A stretch of DNA of 22,775 nucleotides from a virus. Position numbers and translations under genes: made by a program. The number at the start of each line of letters is the position of its first letter. The stretch's first letter is position 1. Below the pieces are notes generated by a model. It was not told the DNA's origin. It saw only the letters and a program-made list of their open reading frames with translations, and searched no databases. The stretch covers positions 1 to 22,775 of the IMG/VR virus record IMGVR_UViG_3300045999_010421. The stretch is one strand, 5' to 3'. This document shows positions 15,501 through 21,846 of this stretch, piece by piece.

Positions 15501-16532
15501 AAAATAGGTTTATTTACTCAAATAGAATCTAGCTCATATTTACCGTTTAGAAATAATGTAGCTATAAAATATCTTGTAGATGAATTTGGAAATTTAACAG
15601 AATTAAACCAACGCAATAAACGTTGGCAAGAAGTGCAAAATACATTTATTGCTGGGGATTATTTAAATGTATCTTTATTTGATAATAAAAAATATTCTAA
15701 TCAAAAATTTACTGATGGTAATAAATTAATATTTGATAGTGGATATTTGTATTCTCCCATTTTATATTTTGCTTCATGTAGTAAAGATCCTAATTTGTAT
15801 TTCCAAAGTACAGGACAACCAAGTGCTTATACTGCTAGAGCAAGAAATAGTCTATCACCAAATGGAAATATTAGTGGTAGTAGTGGTACATTAGGATATC
15901 CAATAAGTGCATCATATATAATGAATATATTTGATCAAGTAATTGAAGGATCTACTATATATGCTGGTGGTACCCCAACAACTTTTCCATCATACTCAGT
16001 CCAAGAATCAGCTGCTCATAAAATAGAAGTTAGTTTACCTGTTACTTGGACTATACCACTTTCATCACCATATAGTGCTAGTGTAGCATTACAAACCTTT
16101 GTAAGTAGTTCCACTGGAATTACATTATTAGCACAGGATATTTATCAATTTACAGGATATCCATCTGCTGTAACTTTATCTTTAATTGATTATTCAATAG
16201 GGCGTTTTATTTTTACTTTATCTAACCCTATGCCAGTAGATATTGTTATTAATACAGCTAATGTTTATGGAAGTATTAGTACTGCTAATTGCAACATAGC
16301 TGATGAAAGTGATAATTTAACTCTTGGTATTATCCCTGCAGGAGTAACATATATTGAATTAATAGGAAATAGTGCTATGGGATGTAGTGTAAATAGATAT
16401 CTAATTCAAAATCAAATAGGAATTCAAGGAATAGCAGGAACTTTAAATAGTGGAGATACATTTTCTATAGGACCCACTACAGTAACAATTTTTATAAATA
16501 CTAATTGTAATACAAGCTATGCTTGTTCATAA
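12552..16532 (+). CDS. Very large baseplate structural protein (gp7-like position)
   Basis: 1326 residues, the largest product here; T4 gp7, the wedge initiator, has 1032. The N-terminal part (1-250) holds SRYSEEDIKLIPSRKLQENF, GDYIEYYVYDAGENLL and YLSGEFVTRYTFFKSIL. A central segment near 558-600 (ELYKRIYHNLPLLVKTKGTV, then HLMTIFGIP) is a conserved 'long-protein' motif I recall from other myovirus wedge proteins. A further region at about 755-800 includes FDNALFKMLNDFVPERTSLS. The last 190 residues are Ser/Thr-rich beta-sandwich modules with scattered Cys (TANCNIADESDN, NTNCNTSYACS), which look like an added surface domain. Position after gp6 and before fibre genes supports a wedge backbone role; the gp7 equivalence is inference. 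Confidence 0.62.
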   Translation: MADNIKIVGNITNTTTVSRYSEEDIKLIPSRKLQENFGGTGDYIEYYVYDAGENLLNTNYNYLSYKLPANIGLIPGVSNPPNTTGEIQTTNVGIDSTLATPTSSLYPIIEIDPIKDLQDLGYLSGEFVTRYTFFKSILSDFTDEALFIKEISPDRTELRLASITLTNEEIDSSITALIEEINNSTYYVDYLLNFGDNRQILGINVALNKEAEGYEVLVKLYEPLSLDIQEKDTLWIVEEKVSPYVFDINLDKLITPAPPPKLKGPNFDIEISTNQGTVSTPYINYEGALFSLQSLQNSSYQQILNLLATQSVDINIDYSDFDNFVFFGSAYQRVNNFYNKVKEIEDYNTLISTYTPSVGSIPNLQTEINKASASINNIISQFDGFEYYLYFENTSNLTSSVQYSITPYPKSGSLKPFSLLSTGSVSASVWFNWATTNALDYDNNNYDNLEFAVPPFLGDSGDNQPFFLFLNMVGHYFDNIWIYLKSITDLNLANNNLEVGISRDLVYSQLKSLGLHLYNSQAGESVDQFLIGANTGSSTWDNNTTITGSYLNNIPRKDLVSELYKRIYHNLPLLVKTKGTVAGLDHLMTIFGIPNQTYYTIGSESFYTPTGSSVTSSILNVKEFGGSLKSNLINGYNNDKVRIVPNSIVSNTVYSGSVLSPLLSLQTFPTSSNNFRENDMHYIDISFSPETQMDTYISGAIASNNPTWSLDDYIGDPRQQYSSSYPDLDAQRKLYFETGVPGFAPFTASLLDYNGFIRLIQYFDNALFKMLNDFVPERTSLSTGITINSPVLERNKVAYSIPYVATQSVYEAEYDLIDIEPQYGSLYNALQGDKKPFFTGEISGSVIDINQYFEDDFNPYDGDWNVWNSQNSLFPDRQINLNTFLHSDWNVLLNNVSKSVVSRVRRDIEYIWGTTGSITYPAELQDSYLSLRSYNTSRYEGSKTTSLLYNTYTSASYTGSDGFTIVTGDKSFGKTAAIDHTVRKIGLFTQIESSSYLPFRNNVAIKYLVDEFGNLTELNQRNKRWQEVQNTFIAGDYLNVSLFDNKKYSNQKFTDGNKLIFDSGYLYSPILYFASCSKDPNLYFQSTGQPSAYTARARNSLSPNGNISGSSGTLGYPISASYIMNIFDQVIEGSTIYAGGTPTTFPSYSVQESAAHKIEVSLPVTWTIPLSSPYSASVALQTFVSSSTGITLLAQDIYQFTGYPSAVTLSLIDYSIGRFIFTLSNPMPVDIVINTANVYGSISTANCNIADESDNLTLGIIPAGVTYIELIGNSAMGCSVNRYLIQNQIGIQGIAGTLNSGDTFSIGPTTVTIFINTNCNTSYACS

Positions 16533-16546
16533 AATTAATTTAAAAT

Positions 16547-17266
16547 ATGTCTTATACTTCATTAAATCATACCTTTACAATAAATCAACCTTCAGTAGTA
16601 TTAAATAATGGAGATAAATTAATTTTTAGATTTTTTATATCTTCTTCATCATCTGCTAATTTTACTGCATCTTTATCAACAGGTAATTTATTAATATCTT
16701 CTTTAGCTCCTCAAACAGGATATGCAACAGTAGCTTGTCCTGTTCTTTCTTCTACATATATTAATACTGGTTCTAATGCTAATGAAATTGTATTTACTTC
16801 TGGATTAAGTAGTTTATACAATAGTGGATATACTTTTGTACCTAATCCTGAAGGTTTTCCTAGTAGTAGTTTATATCCAATATATGGAGATGTAGATTAT
16901 CCTTTTGTTGCAAAAATATATGATATTGTATTAATTTATTTATCTGATGGGACCTACGTAGAATATAGGGTAATAAATGCTTATACTGATTCTAATAATC
17001 TAGTACGTTTAACTCTAGATACTCCTTTATCTCAGTTTGCAAAAGATGATTTAGTAGGAAATGGACATTGGTTTAGACGTTTCTTATTATTATCACGAAT
17101 AGAAGATGAAACAAATGCCTATATAATATACCAAAAACGCCCAGGCCAAACATCATATGGGTTTATAATCCCTCAAAACATAGCCCCAGATATTCTAGAA
17201 AATATAGATACTATTACTAAAGAAGTAAAACAAAAACTATTAGCAGACCAACAAGGACAAACATAA
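16547..17266 (+). CDS. Virion structural protein, wedge or tail, unknown
   Basis: 239 residues. The first 110 are a Ser/Thr/Asn-rich beta domain (NNGDKLIFRFFISSSSSANF) similar in flavour to the end of the preceding protein. The C-terminal half (about 115-239) is more conserved-looking: VDYPFVAKIYDIVLIYLSDG, GHWFRRFLLLSRIEDETNAY, KRPGQTSYGFIIPQNIAPD, and a final helix ENIDTITKEVKQKLL. I recall this second half from phage structural proteins but cannot name a function. The arrangement suggests an exchangeable exposed head on a conserved attachment domain. It follows the large protein after 14 bases. Confidence 0.62.
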   Translation: MSYTSLNHTFTINQPSVVLNNGDKLIFRFFISSSSSANFTASLSTGNLLISSLAPQTGYATVACPVLSSTYINTGSNANEIVFTSGLSSLYNSGYTFVPNPEGFPSSSLYPIYGDVDYPFVAKIYDIVLIYLSDGTYVEYRVINAYTDSNNLVRLTLDTPLSQFAKDDLVGNGHWFRRFLLLSRIEDETNAYIIYQKRPGQTSYGFIIPQNIAPDILENIDTITKEVKQKLLADQQGQT

Positions 17267-17283
17267 TAATTTTTAAATTTTAA

Positions 17284-17292
17284 TATATTTAT
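17284..17292 (+). promoter_or_regulatory. TATATTTAT motif, 24 nt before ATG
   Basis: Lies in the 50-base gap before the gene at 17317. It is followed by a short tandem repeat (three CAATAAA-type units at 17301-17317) that makes an unstructured A-rich leader just before the start codon. Confidence 0.45.
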
Positions 17293-17316
17293 AGTATATA
17301 CAATAAACAATAAACA

Positions 17317-17982
17317 ATGGCAATATTAAATCCTACAATAGTAACAGTAGACGCGGTATTAACAACAAAAGGTCGCGAATTATTAGCACGTAATGATGGT
17401 TCGTTTCAAATTACCCAATTCTCATTGGCTGATGATGAAATTGATTATACTTTGTATAATCCAACTCAACCATCAGGCTCTGCATTTTATGGTGAAGCAA
17501 TTGAAGCAATGCCTATAATTCAAGCATTTCCAAACGATACACAAATAATGCGTTACAAATTAGTAACATTACCTCGTGGAACATCACGTTTACCTGTTAT
17601 TAGCCTTGGTTACAATACTATTACACTTAAACAAGGTGCTTCGTTAACTATAACACCACAAACATTGAATTATCTTGGTGCTACAAGTACATTTGAAGCT
17701 AATGGATATGTAGCTACAATTGCTGATATTAGGTTGTTATCTTCATTCCAAGGCACAGGTATTACGACTACAACAACTGGTGACCAAACATTAAATACAA
17801 CCACCGGAGCTGTATTATCTAAATCAGTAATAGGAACTTCGTTTACATTAACTGGCACAACAGTTAATACATTATTCGGTACATCGTTAACCACATTATC
17901 TACTACAATTACTGTAATTGGTAGGGATAGTGGTGCTAGAATTACTATCCCAGTTAATATTTCAAAAGTATCAACAACCTAA
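17317..17982 (+). CDS. Virion structural protein with Ig-like C-terminus
   Basis: 221 residues. The N-terminal 60 residues (VTVDAVLTTKGRELLARNDG, FQITQFSLADDEIDYTLYNP) form a recognisable phage structural motif: 'LTxKGRELLA ... FsLaDDEIDY'. It appears in many tail or fibre proteins of marine myoviruses (from memory). Residues 100-221 are a Thr-rich Ig-like beta-sandwich (GASLTITPQTLNY, then TTTTGDQTLNTTTG, GRDSGARITIPVNI). Such Ig-like add-ons are thought to contact cell-surface sugars. It has its own promoter-like motif and an A-rich leader, suggesting high expression. Confidence 0.62.
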   Translation: MAILNPTIVTVDAVLTTKGRELLARNDGSFQITQFSLADDEIDYTLYNPTQPSGSAFYGEAIEAMPIIQAFPNDTQIMRYKLVTLPRGTSRLPVISLGYNTITLKQGASLTITPQTLNYLGATSTFEANGYVATIADIRLLSSFQGTGITTTTTGDQTLNTTTGAVLSKSVIGTSFTLTGTTVNTLFGTSLTTLSTTITVIGRDSGARITIPVNISKVSTT

Positions 17983-18001
17983 TTTAAAATAAAATAACAA
18001 T

Positions 18002-18979
18002 ATGTCATTTTCAAGATACGCAACAGATGATTCAGTAATAAGCTCCGAAACCGTAGTTCGTGGAATGTGGACTGGTGATAATAATAGATTAACAAACTTT
18101 GTTACTGCTAGTGGATATACTGAATATTATTTAGATGTATATAATAATAATCCTGCTCTCTCTGGCTCTGAATTACAATTTGATATTCAATATGGTAATA
18201 TAAATGGATCAGGATCTGTTCCTATTAACCCAATTATTTCTGGATCTTCACCATCACGTATTGTTTATGGTCAATACCGAAATTTAGTGTATGGCACTGA
18301 AACCACAAATTTTAGTTTTGATGGTGGTACTACAACAGCTCAACAAATTTACGTAATTAATATTTCTAGGGCTAGATATAAACAAGCTATTTTACCTGGC
18401 TCATTTAATTTAACCTTAGGAAGCGGTAGTGCTACCATTCAATTAACTGATGATAGTAATACTACTTCATTAACACGTTTTATTGGTGAAAACAGGGTAT
18501 TTTATATTATTAGTGGAAGTAATGGTAATGCCTATACTGCTAGCGCCGCTACTGGCCCTTATTATGGAATAATGCTACCAGATATGGGATTTATTGTATT
18601 AGATGCTTCTGGGTCATTAAGGCCATATATAACTGCTGCTAGCCAGTCCGTAGCTATAGCTTCTAATAATCATCTAAACTTATATAGATCTATAGTATCT
18701 GGAAGTAATTTTACAGCACAATCTTCAGAAGTAGTATCATCACGTTATTTCTTTACACGTGTTAAAAATGGCGAATTCAATTATACAACAAATCCATCTA
18801 TTATAGATGCTAATGGCAACTTATTATATACTACATTAATTGATAATCCTCAAACATTTATCACTACAGTAGGTATGTATAATGATAATAACGAATTATT
18901 AGCTGTAGCTAAATTAAGTAAACCATTAGTTAAAGATTTTACAAAAGAAGCCTTAATTAGAATCAAATTAGACTATTAA
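18002..18979 (+). CDS. Virion/fibre protein with C-terminal module shared with the 101-residue protein downstream
   Basis: 325 residues. The start (MSFSRYATDDSVISSETVVR) is followed by a beta-rich domain (YTEYYLDVYNNN, ELQFDIQYGNI, INISRARYKQAILPGSFNLT). There is a Gly/Ser/Ala-rich middle (about 170-240), then a C-terminal module of about 85 residues. It reads FNYTTNPSI ... FITTVGMYNDNNELLAVAKL, then SKPLVKDFTKEAL and a final RIKLDY. The same module makes up most of the protein at 21534-21839, so the two are paralogues in this part. That module probably provides attachment to a shared partner. The function is unknown beyond a virion surface role inferred from context. Confidence 0.62.
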   Translation: MSFSRYATDDSVISSETVVRGMWTGDNNRLTNFVTASGYTEYYLDVYNNNPALSGSELQFDIQYGNINGSGSVPINPIISGSSPSRIVYGQYRNLVYGTETTNFSFDGGTTTAQQIYVINISRARYKQAILPGSFNLTLGSGSATIQLTDDSNTTSLTRFIGENRVFYIISGSNGNAYTASAATGPYYGIMLPDMGFIVLDASGSLRPYITAASQSVAIASNNHLNLYRSIVSGSNFTAQSSEVVSSRYFFTRVKNGEFNYTTNPSIIDANGNLLYTTLIDNPQTFITTVGMYNDNNELLAVAKLSKPLVKDFTKEALIRIKLDY

Positions 18980-18982
18980 TGC

Positions 18983-21520
18983 ATGTCCTCATTCAAAAAA
19001 TTAAACAAGGCAGACGTTACGACAGTAGACTACACCGCTAATAAACGATGGAATTTATTTTATACTTGTCCCTCTATTAGTAATGGTTATTTTAACATAT
19101 ATAAAGGTACCAATATAGATGGAGTTTTTTATCCCGATGATCCTTCTATAGATCCTGTTACTAATAACCAATATGAAAGATTAATATTTGATTCTATGAA
19201 TCATTTATTCTATCAATCATATAGTGGTAGTTTATTAGATACAGGTTCATTAATGTTTAATATAAACACATATGAATCTGCTTCACAACAACGCCCTACT
19301 AGCTCCTATTTTAATTATAATTCTAATCCTTTATTAATTAAACGATTCCCAACAGGATCAGGAAATGGAATAAGAGTAATATCTGTTGATCCTGATGTAT
19401 ATGGAGCTAAATTATTACCCCACAGTATTAATTTATCGTCATCTGCATATAATATAAAAGATGACGGATATGGAAATTTATATGATATATCTGGGGTAGG
19501 AGATGATTATATAGATTTATCCTATCTTACCGTAGCTACTGTTAATGGATATTTTGATGATTTAACCCCAGGGCAAGGGATACAATTTATAGGAAATGTA
19601 TTTTATGCTCATGGATTAATGGTAATTACTAATCCGGATTATCAAAATATATTTCCCCTCCCTCCCTTAGCTCTTAACGACTTATATTCTTTTGATCAAT
19701 ATGATTCACCAAAGAGTATGAGTATATTAAGTAATGATATTGCTAGAACAGGTATATTAGATACGGGTTCTGTAGTATTATATGGTAGTAATTCCCCCTT
19801 TTACACTATAAACGCTAACGGAACCGTTACATTAACTACTACAACCCCAGGGAATTATAATATATATTATACTGTTAATAGTCTTTATGGAAATGGATGT
19901 TCATTAACTAGTAATAAAGCTAAAATTAACGCTATCGTAACACCATCTCCATTTACTTGTTTTTATTATTTATTAGAAGCTAATGCTAGTCCTACTGTTT
20001 TTTCATTTAATGAATGTTCAACAGCTTCACCTACTACAATGACCCTAAACGATAAAACAATAGGGTATGTATGTGCTGAACAAAATTCAGTAACAGTAAC
20101 TCCTGAATCAGGTGTTATAACTCTTATAGGAAATTGCCCAGATAGAATGACTATTCAAGCTAGTAATTTGAATTCATTTACAGCTAGCTTTACCTTTAAT
20201 AATACTGGATATATGACAGTATATTGGGGAGACGGCACAGCAGATTCAGTTCCTTATAGTAGTAATACTCAATTACCTGCACATACTTATGGTAGTGCAT
20301 ACAATGGAGATATTATTATAGAAGCAACAGATTTATCTCATATTACTACATTTAATATACTGACAACTTATACTAATCCATCATCACCAATACCACTTGC
20401 TATTGCTGGGTCTGAGTTTGCTAAGTTAGATGGATTAGTAAATGTAAATATACGTAATGCTACTGTAACAGCTACAATTCCTCAATTAGCTCCTACTATT
20501 CAAAATTTAGAAATATGGCCTGCTAATATTAGTGGAACTACTACTCAGATTGGTAGTCATTTTACTAATAATATGAATAAAATATTTCTTCTTGAATTAA
20601 CTAATATAAGTGGAGATATTGATAATTTACCATCAACTCTTACTAATGTTCAAATATATGGTAATAATACTTTAACAGGAGATATAGCAAATATACCACC
20701 AAATTGTATTTTATTTGCTGTTATAGGTAAAAATACTTTATCAGGTTCATTAAAGAATTTACCAAATCCATCTTTTCTTACTACATTTAATGTACAAGGA
20801 TTAAATACTATATCTGGAGATATAGCAACATTCCCTACAAGTAGCCAATTAACTTTATTATCTATTACTGGCGATTCTGGAAGTGGATACAATGGCAATA
20901 CAATTTCGGGCAGTATAGATAATTGCACATGGAACGCTGGACTACAAGTATTCCAAATTAAAGGATCTAATACAATTTCGGGTAATATAGCAACTCTTTC
21001 TCCTTGCACTTCATTACAACAATTAATTGTAACTGGAGAAAATGTTAGTATTCCATCTGCAGGAAATACATTATCTGGTAGTCTAGCATCTCTATCTTCC
21101 AGTCTAAACATAGTATCTATTTCAGGTAAAAATACAATATCTGGTACTCTAGCAAATATATCTTCTCTTACTAATTTAACTTATTTTGAACTTAGTGGTC
21201 TTAATACTATATCAGGAGATGTTAAAGATATTCCTACTTCTGTAAGTTATATAAACATTCAAGGTAATAATACTATTAACACATATAGTGCAACTAGAGC
21301 TTTTCCTGGCACTATGTATAATCTTAGAATAACACCTACAGTTTTCCCTACAACAGATCTTGATAGGTTATTAACAGATACTAGTGGATCTAATTGGGCT
21401 GCATACCCAGATAAATTACCTAATTTAATCTTAAAAGGAACTTATACTGCAACTGCTGCTTATAATACATTATCTAGCAAAATAACATTAGCTGGAGGAA
21501 CTATAAGTATAACACCTTAA
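18983..21520 (+). CDS. Putative receptor-binding fibre with Ig-like, PKD-like and LRR-like repeat domains
   Basis: 845 residues in ordered modules. Residues 1-215 are a virion-attachment-type domain (FKKLNKADVTTVDYTANKRW, then LFYTCPSI). At about 228-318 there is an Ig/cadherin-like domain beginning ALNDLYSFDQ and including SILSNDIARTG. At about 320-385 there is a Cys-containing beta segment. At about 390-450 there is a PKD-like domain with VYWGDGTAD (413-421). From about 490 to 785 there are roughly ten LRR-like units of 22-32 residues, each starting NT[IL]SG and containing hydrophobic positions ending in IxG. The C-terminus (TTDLDRLLTDTSGSNWAA, then LKGTYTATAAYNTLSSKI) caps the solenoid. 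LRR and PKD modules bind proteins or glycans in other systems, so host recognition is the likely role (inference). It starts 3 bases after the previous stop. Confidence 0.62.
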   Translation: MSSFKKLNKADVTTVDYTANKRWNLFYTCPSISNGYFNIYKGTNIDGVFYPDDPSIDPVTNNQYERLIFDSMNHLFYQSYSGSLLDTGSLMFNINTYESASQQRPTSSYFNYNSNPLLIKRFPTGSGNGIRVISVDPDVYGAKLLPHSINLSSSAYNIKDDGYGNLYDISGVGDDYIDLSYLTVATVNGYFDDLTPGQGIQFIGNVFYAHGLMVITNPDYQNIFPLPPLALNDLYSFDQYDSPKSMSILSNDIARTGILDTGSVVLYGSNSPFYTINANGTVTLTTTTPGNYNIYYTVNSLYGNGCSLTSNKAKINAIVTPSPFTCFYYLLEANASPTVFSFNECSTASPTTMTLNDKTIGYVCAEQNSVTVTPESGVITLIGNCPDRMTIQASNLNSFTASFTFNNTGYMTVYWGDGTADSVPYSSNTQLPAHTYGSAYNGDIIIEATDLSHITTFNILTTYTNPSSPIPLAIAGSEFAKLDGLVNVNIRNATVTATIPQLAPTIQNLEIWPANISGTTTQIGSHFTNNMNKIFLLELTNISGDIDNLPSTLTNVQIYGNNTLTGDIANIPPNCILFAVIGKNTLSGSLKNLPNPSFLTTFNVQGLNTISGDIATFPTSSQLTLLSITGDSGSGYNGNTISGSIDNCTWNAGLQVFQIKGSNTISGNIATLSPCTSLQQLIVTGENVSIPSAGNTLSGSLASLSSSLNIVSISGKNTISGTLANISSLTNLTYFELSGLNTISGDVKDIPTSVSYINIQGNNTINTYSATRAFPGTMYNLRITPTVFPTTDLDRLLTDTSGSNWAAYPDKLPNLILKGTYTATAAYNTLSSKITLAGGTISITP
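20591..21330 (+). repeat. Protein-level LRR-like tandem repeats within the fibre gene
   Basis: About ten units, most opening with NTISG, NTLSG or NTLTG. The DNA copies share fragments such as AATACTATATCTGG, AATACAATTTCGGG and AATACATTATCTGG. DNA divergence between units is substantial, so the array is old rather than freshly duplicated, apart from short near-identical blocks (AATACAATTTCGGG occurs twice, near 20898 and 20970). Confidence 0.75.
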
Positions 21521-21527
21521 TATTTAT
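21519..21527 (+). promoter_or_regulatory. AATATTTAT motif, 6 nt before ATG
   Basis: Starts inside the stop codon of the fibre gene and ends 6 bases before the ATG at 21534. It would allow the last genes of the block to be transcribed independently of the 2.5-kb fibre gene. Confidence 0.5.
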
Positions 21528-21533
21528 CTATAT

Positions 21534-21839
21534 ATGCCACTACATACAGGATCATTTACTTTATCGTTTCAAAATGAACATACAATCTACGAAAACGAAG
21601 TACGCTGTATAGTTAGGGAAAGTGATTTTAATTTATCATACAACCCAACGTTAGTAACAGGAAGTTATGAAGGTGGAGTATTACGTGATTTTGCTACTGG
21701 CTCATTCTTCCAACCCTACGTTACAACAATAGGGTTATACAATGATGAAAATGAATTACTAATGGTTGCTAAATTAGGTAAACCAATAGTCCTATCATCA
21801 GATACTGATATGACATTTATTGTTAAATACGATACTTAA
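21534..21839 (+). CDS. Small virion protein, paralogue of a C-terminal fibre module
   Basis: 101 residues. A short N-terminal strand region (HTGSFTLSFQNEHTIYENEV, then RCIVRESDFNLSYNPTLV) leads into VTTIGLYNDENELLMVAKLG and KPIVLSSDTDMTFIVKYD. Aligned by eye, this matches the end of the 325-residue protein at 18002-18979 (FNYTTNPSI, ITTVGMYNDNNELLAVAKL, SKPL). This short gene thus looks like a free-standing form of that module. It lies directly after the LRR-like fibre gene and 7 bases before the next gene. It may be a tip, adaptor or attachment subunit. Confidence 0.65.
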   Translation: MPLHTGSFTLSFQNEHTIYENEVRCIVRESDFNLSYNPTLVTGSYEGGVLRDFATGSFFQPYVTTIGLYNDENELLMVAKLGKPIVLSSDTDMTFIVKYDT

Positions 21840-21846
21840 AATAATA

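Noticed and set aside
16137-16145. GATATTTAT inside the 1326-residue gene as a further promoter
   Set aside because: It is internal to a coding sequence with no gene start within 390 bases; treated as a chance match and as a caution for the G-first intergenic copy at 11077.
20650-21111. Open frame of 153 codons on the minus strand
   Set aside because: It lies wholly within the LRR-like repeat region, opposite a clear coding frame; its openness follows from the repeated codons. No motif or start signal supports it.
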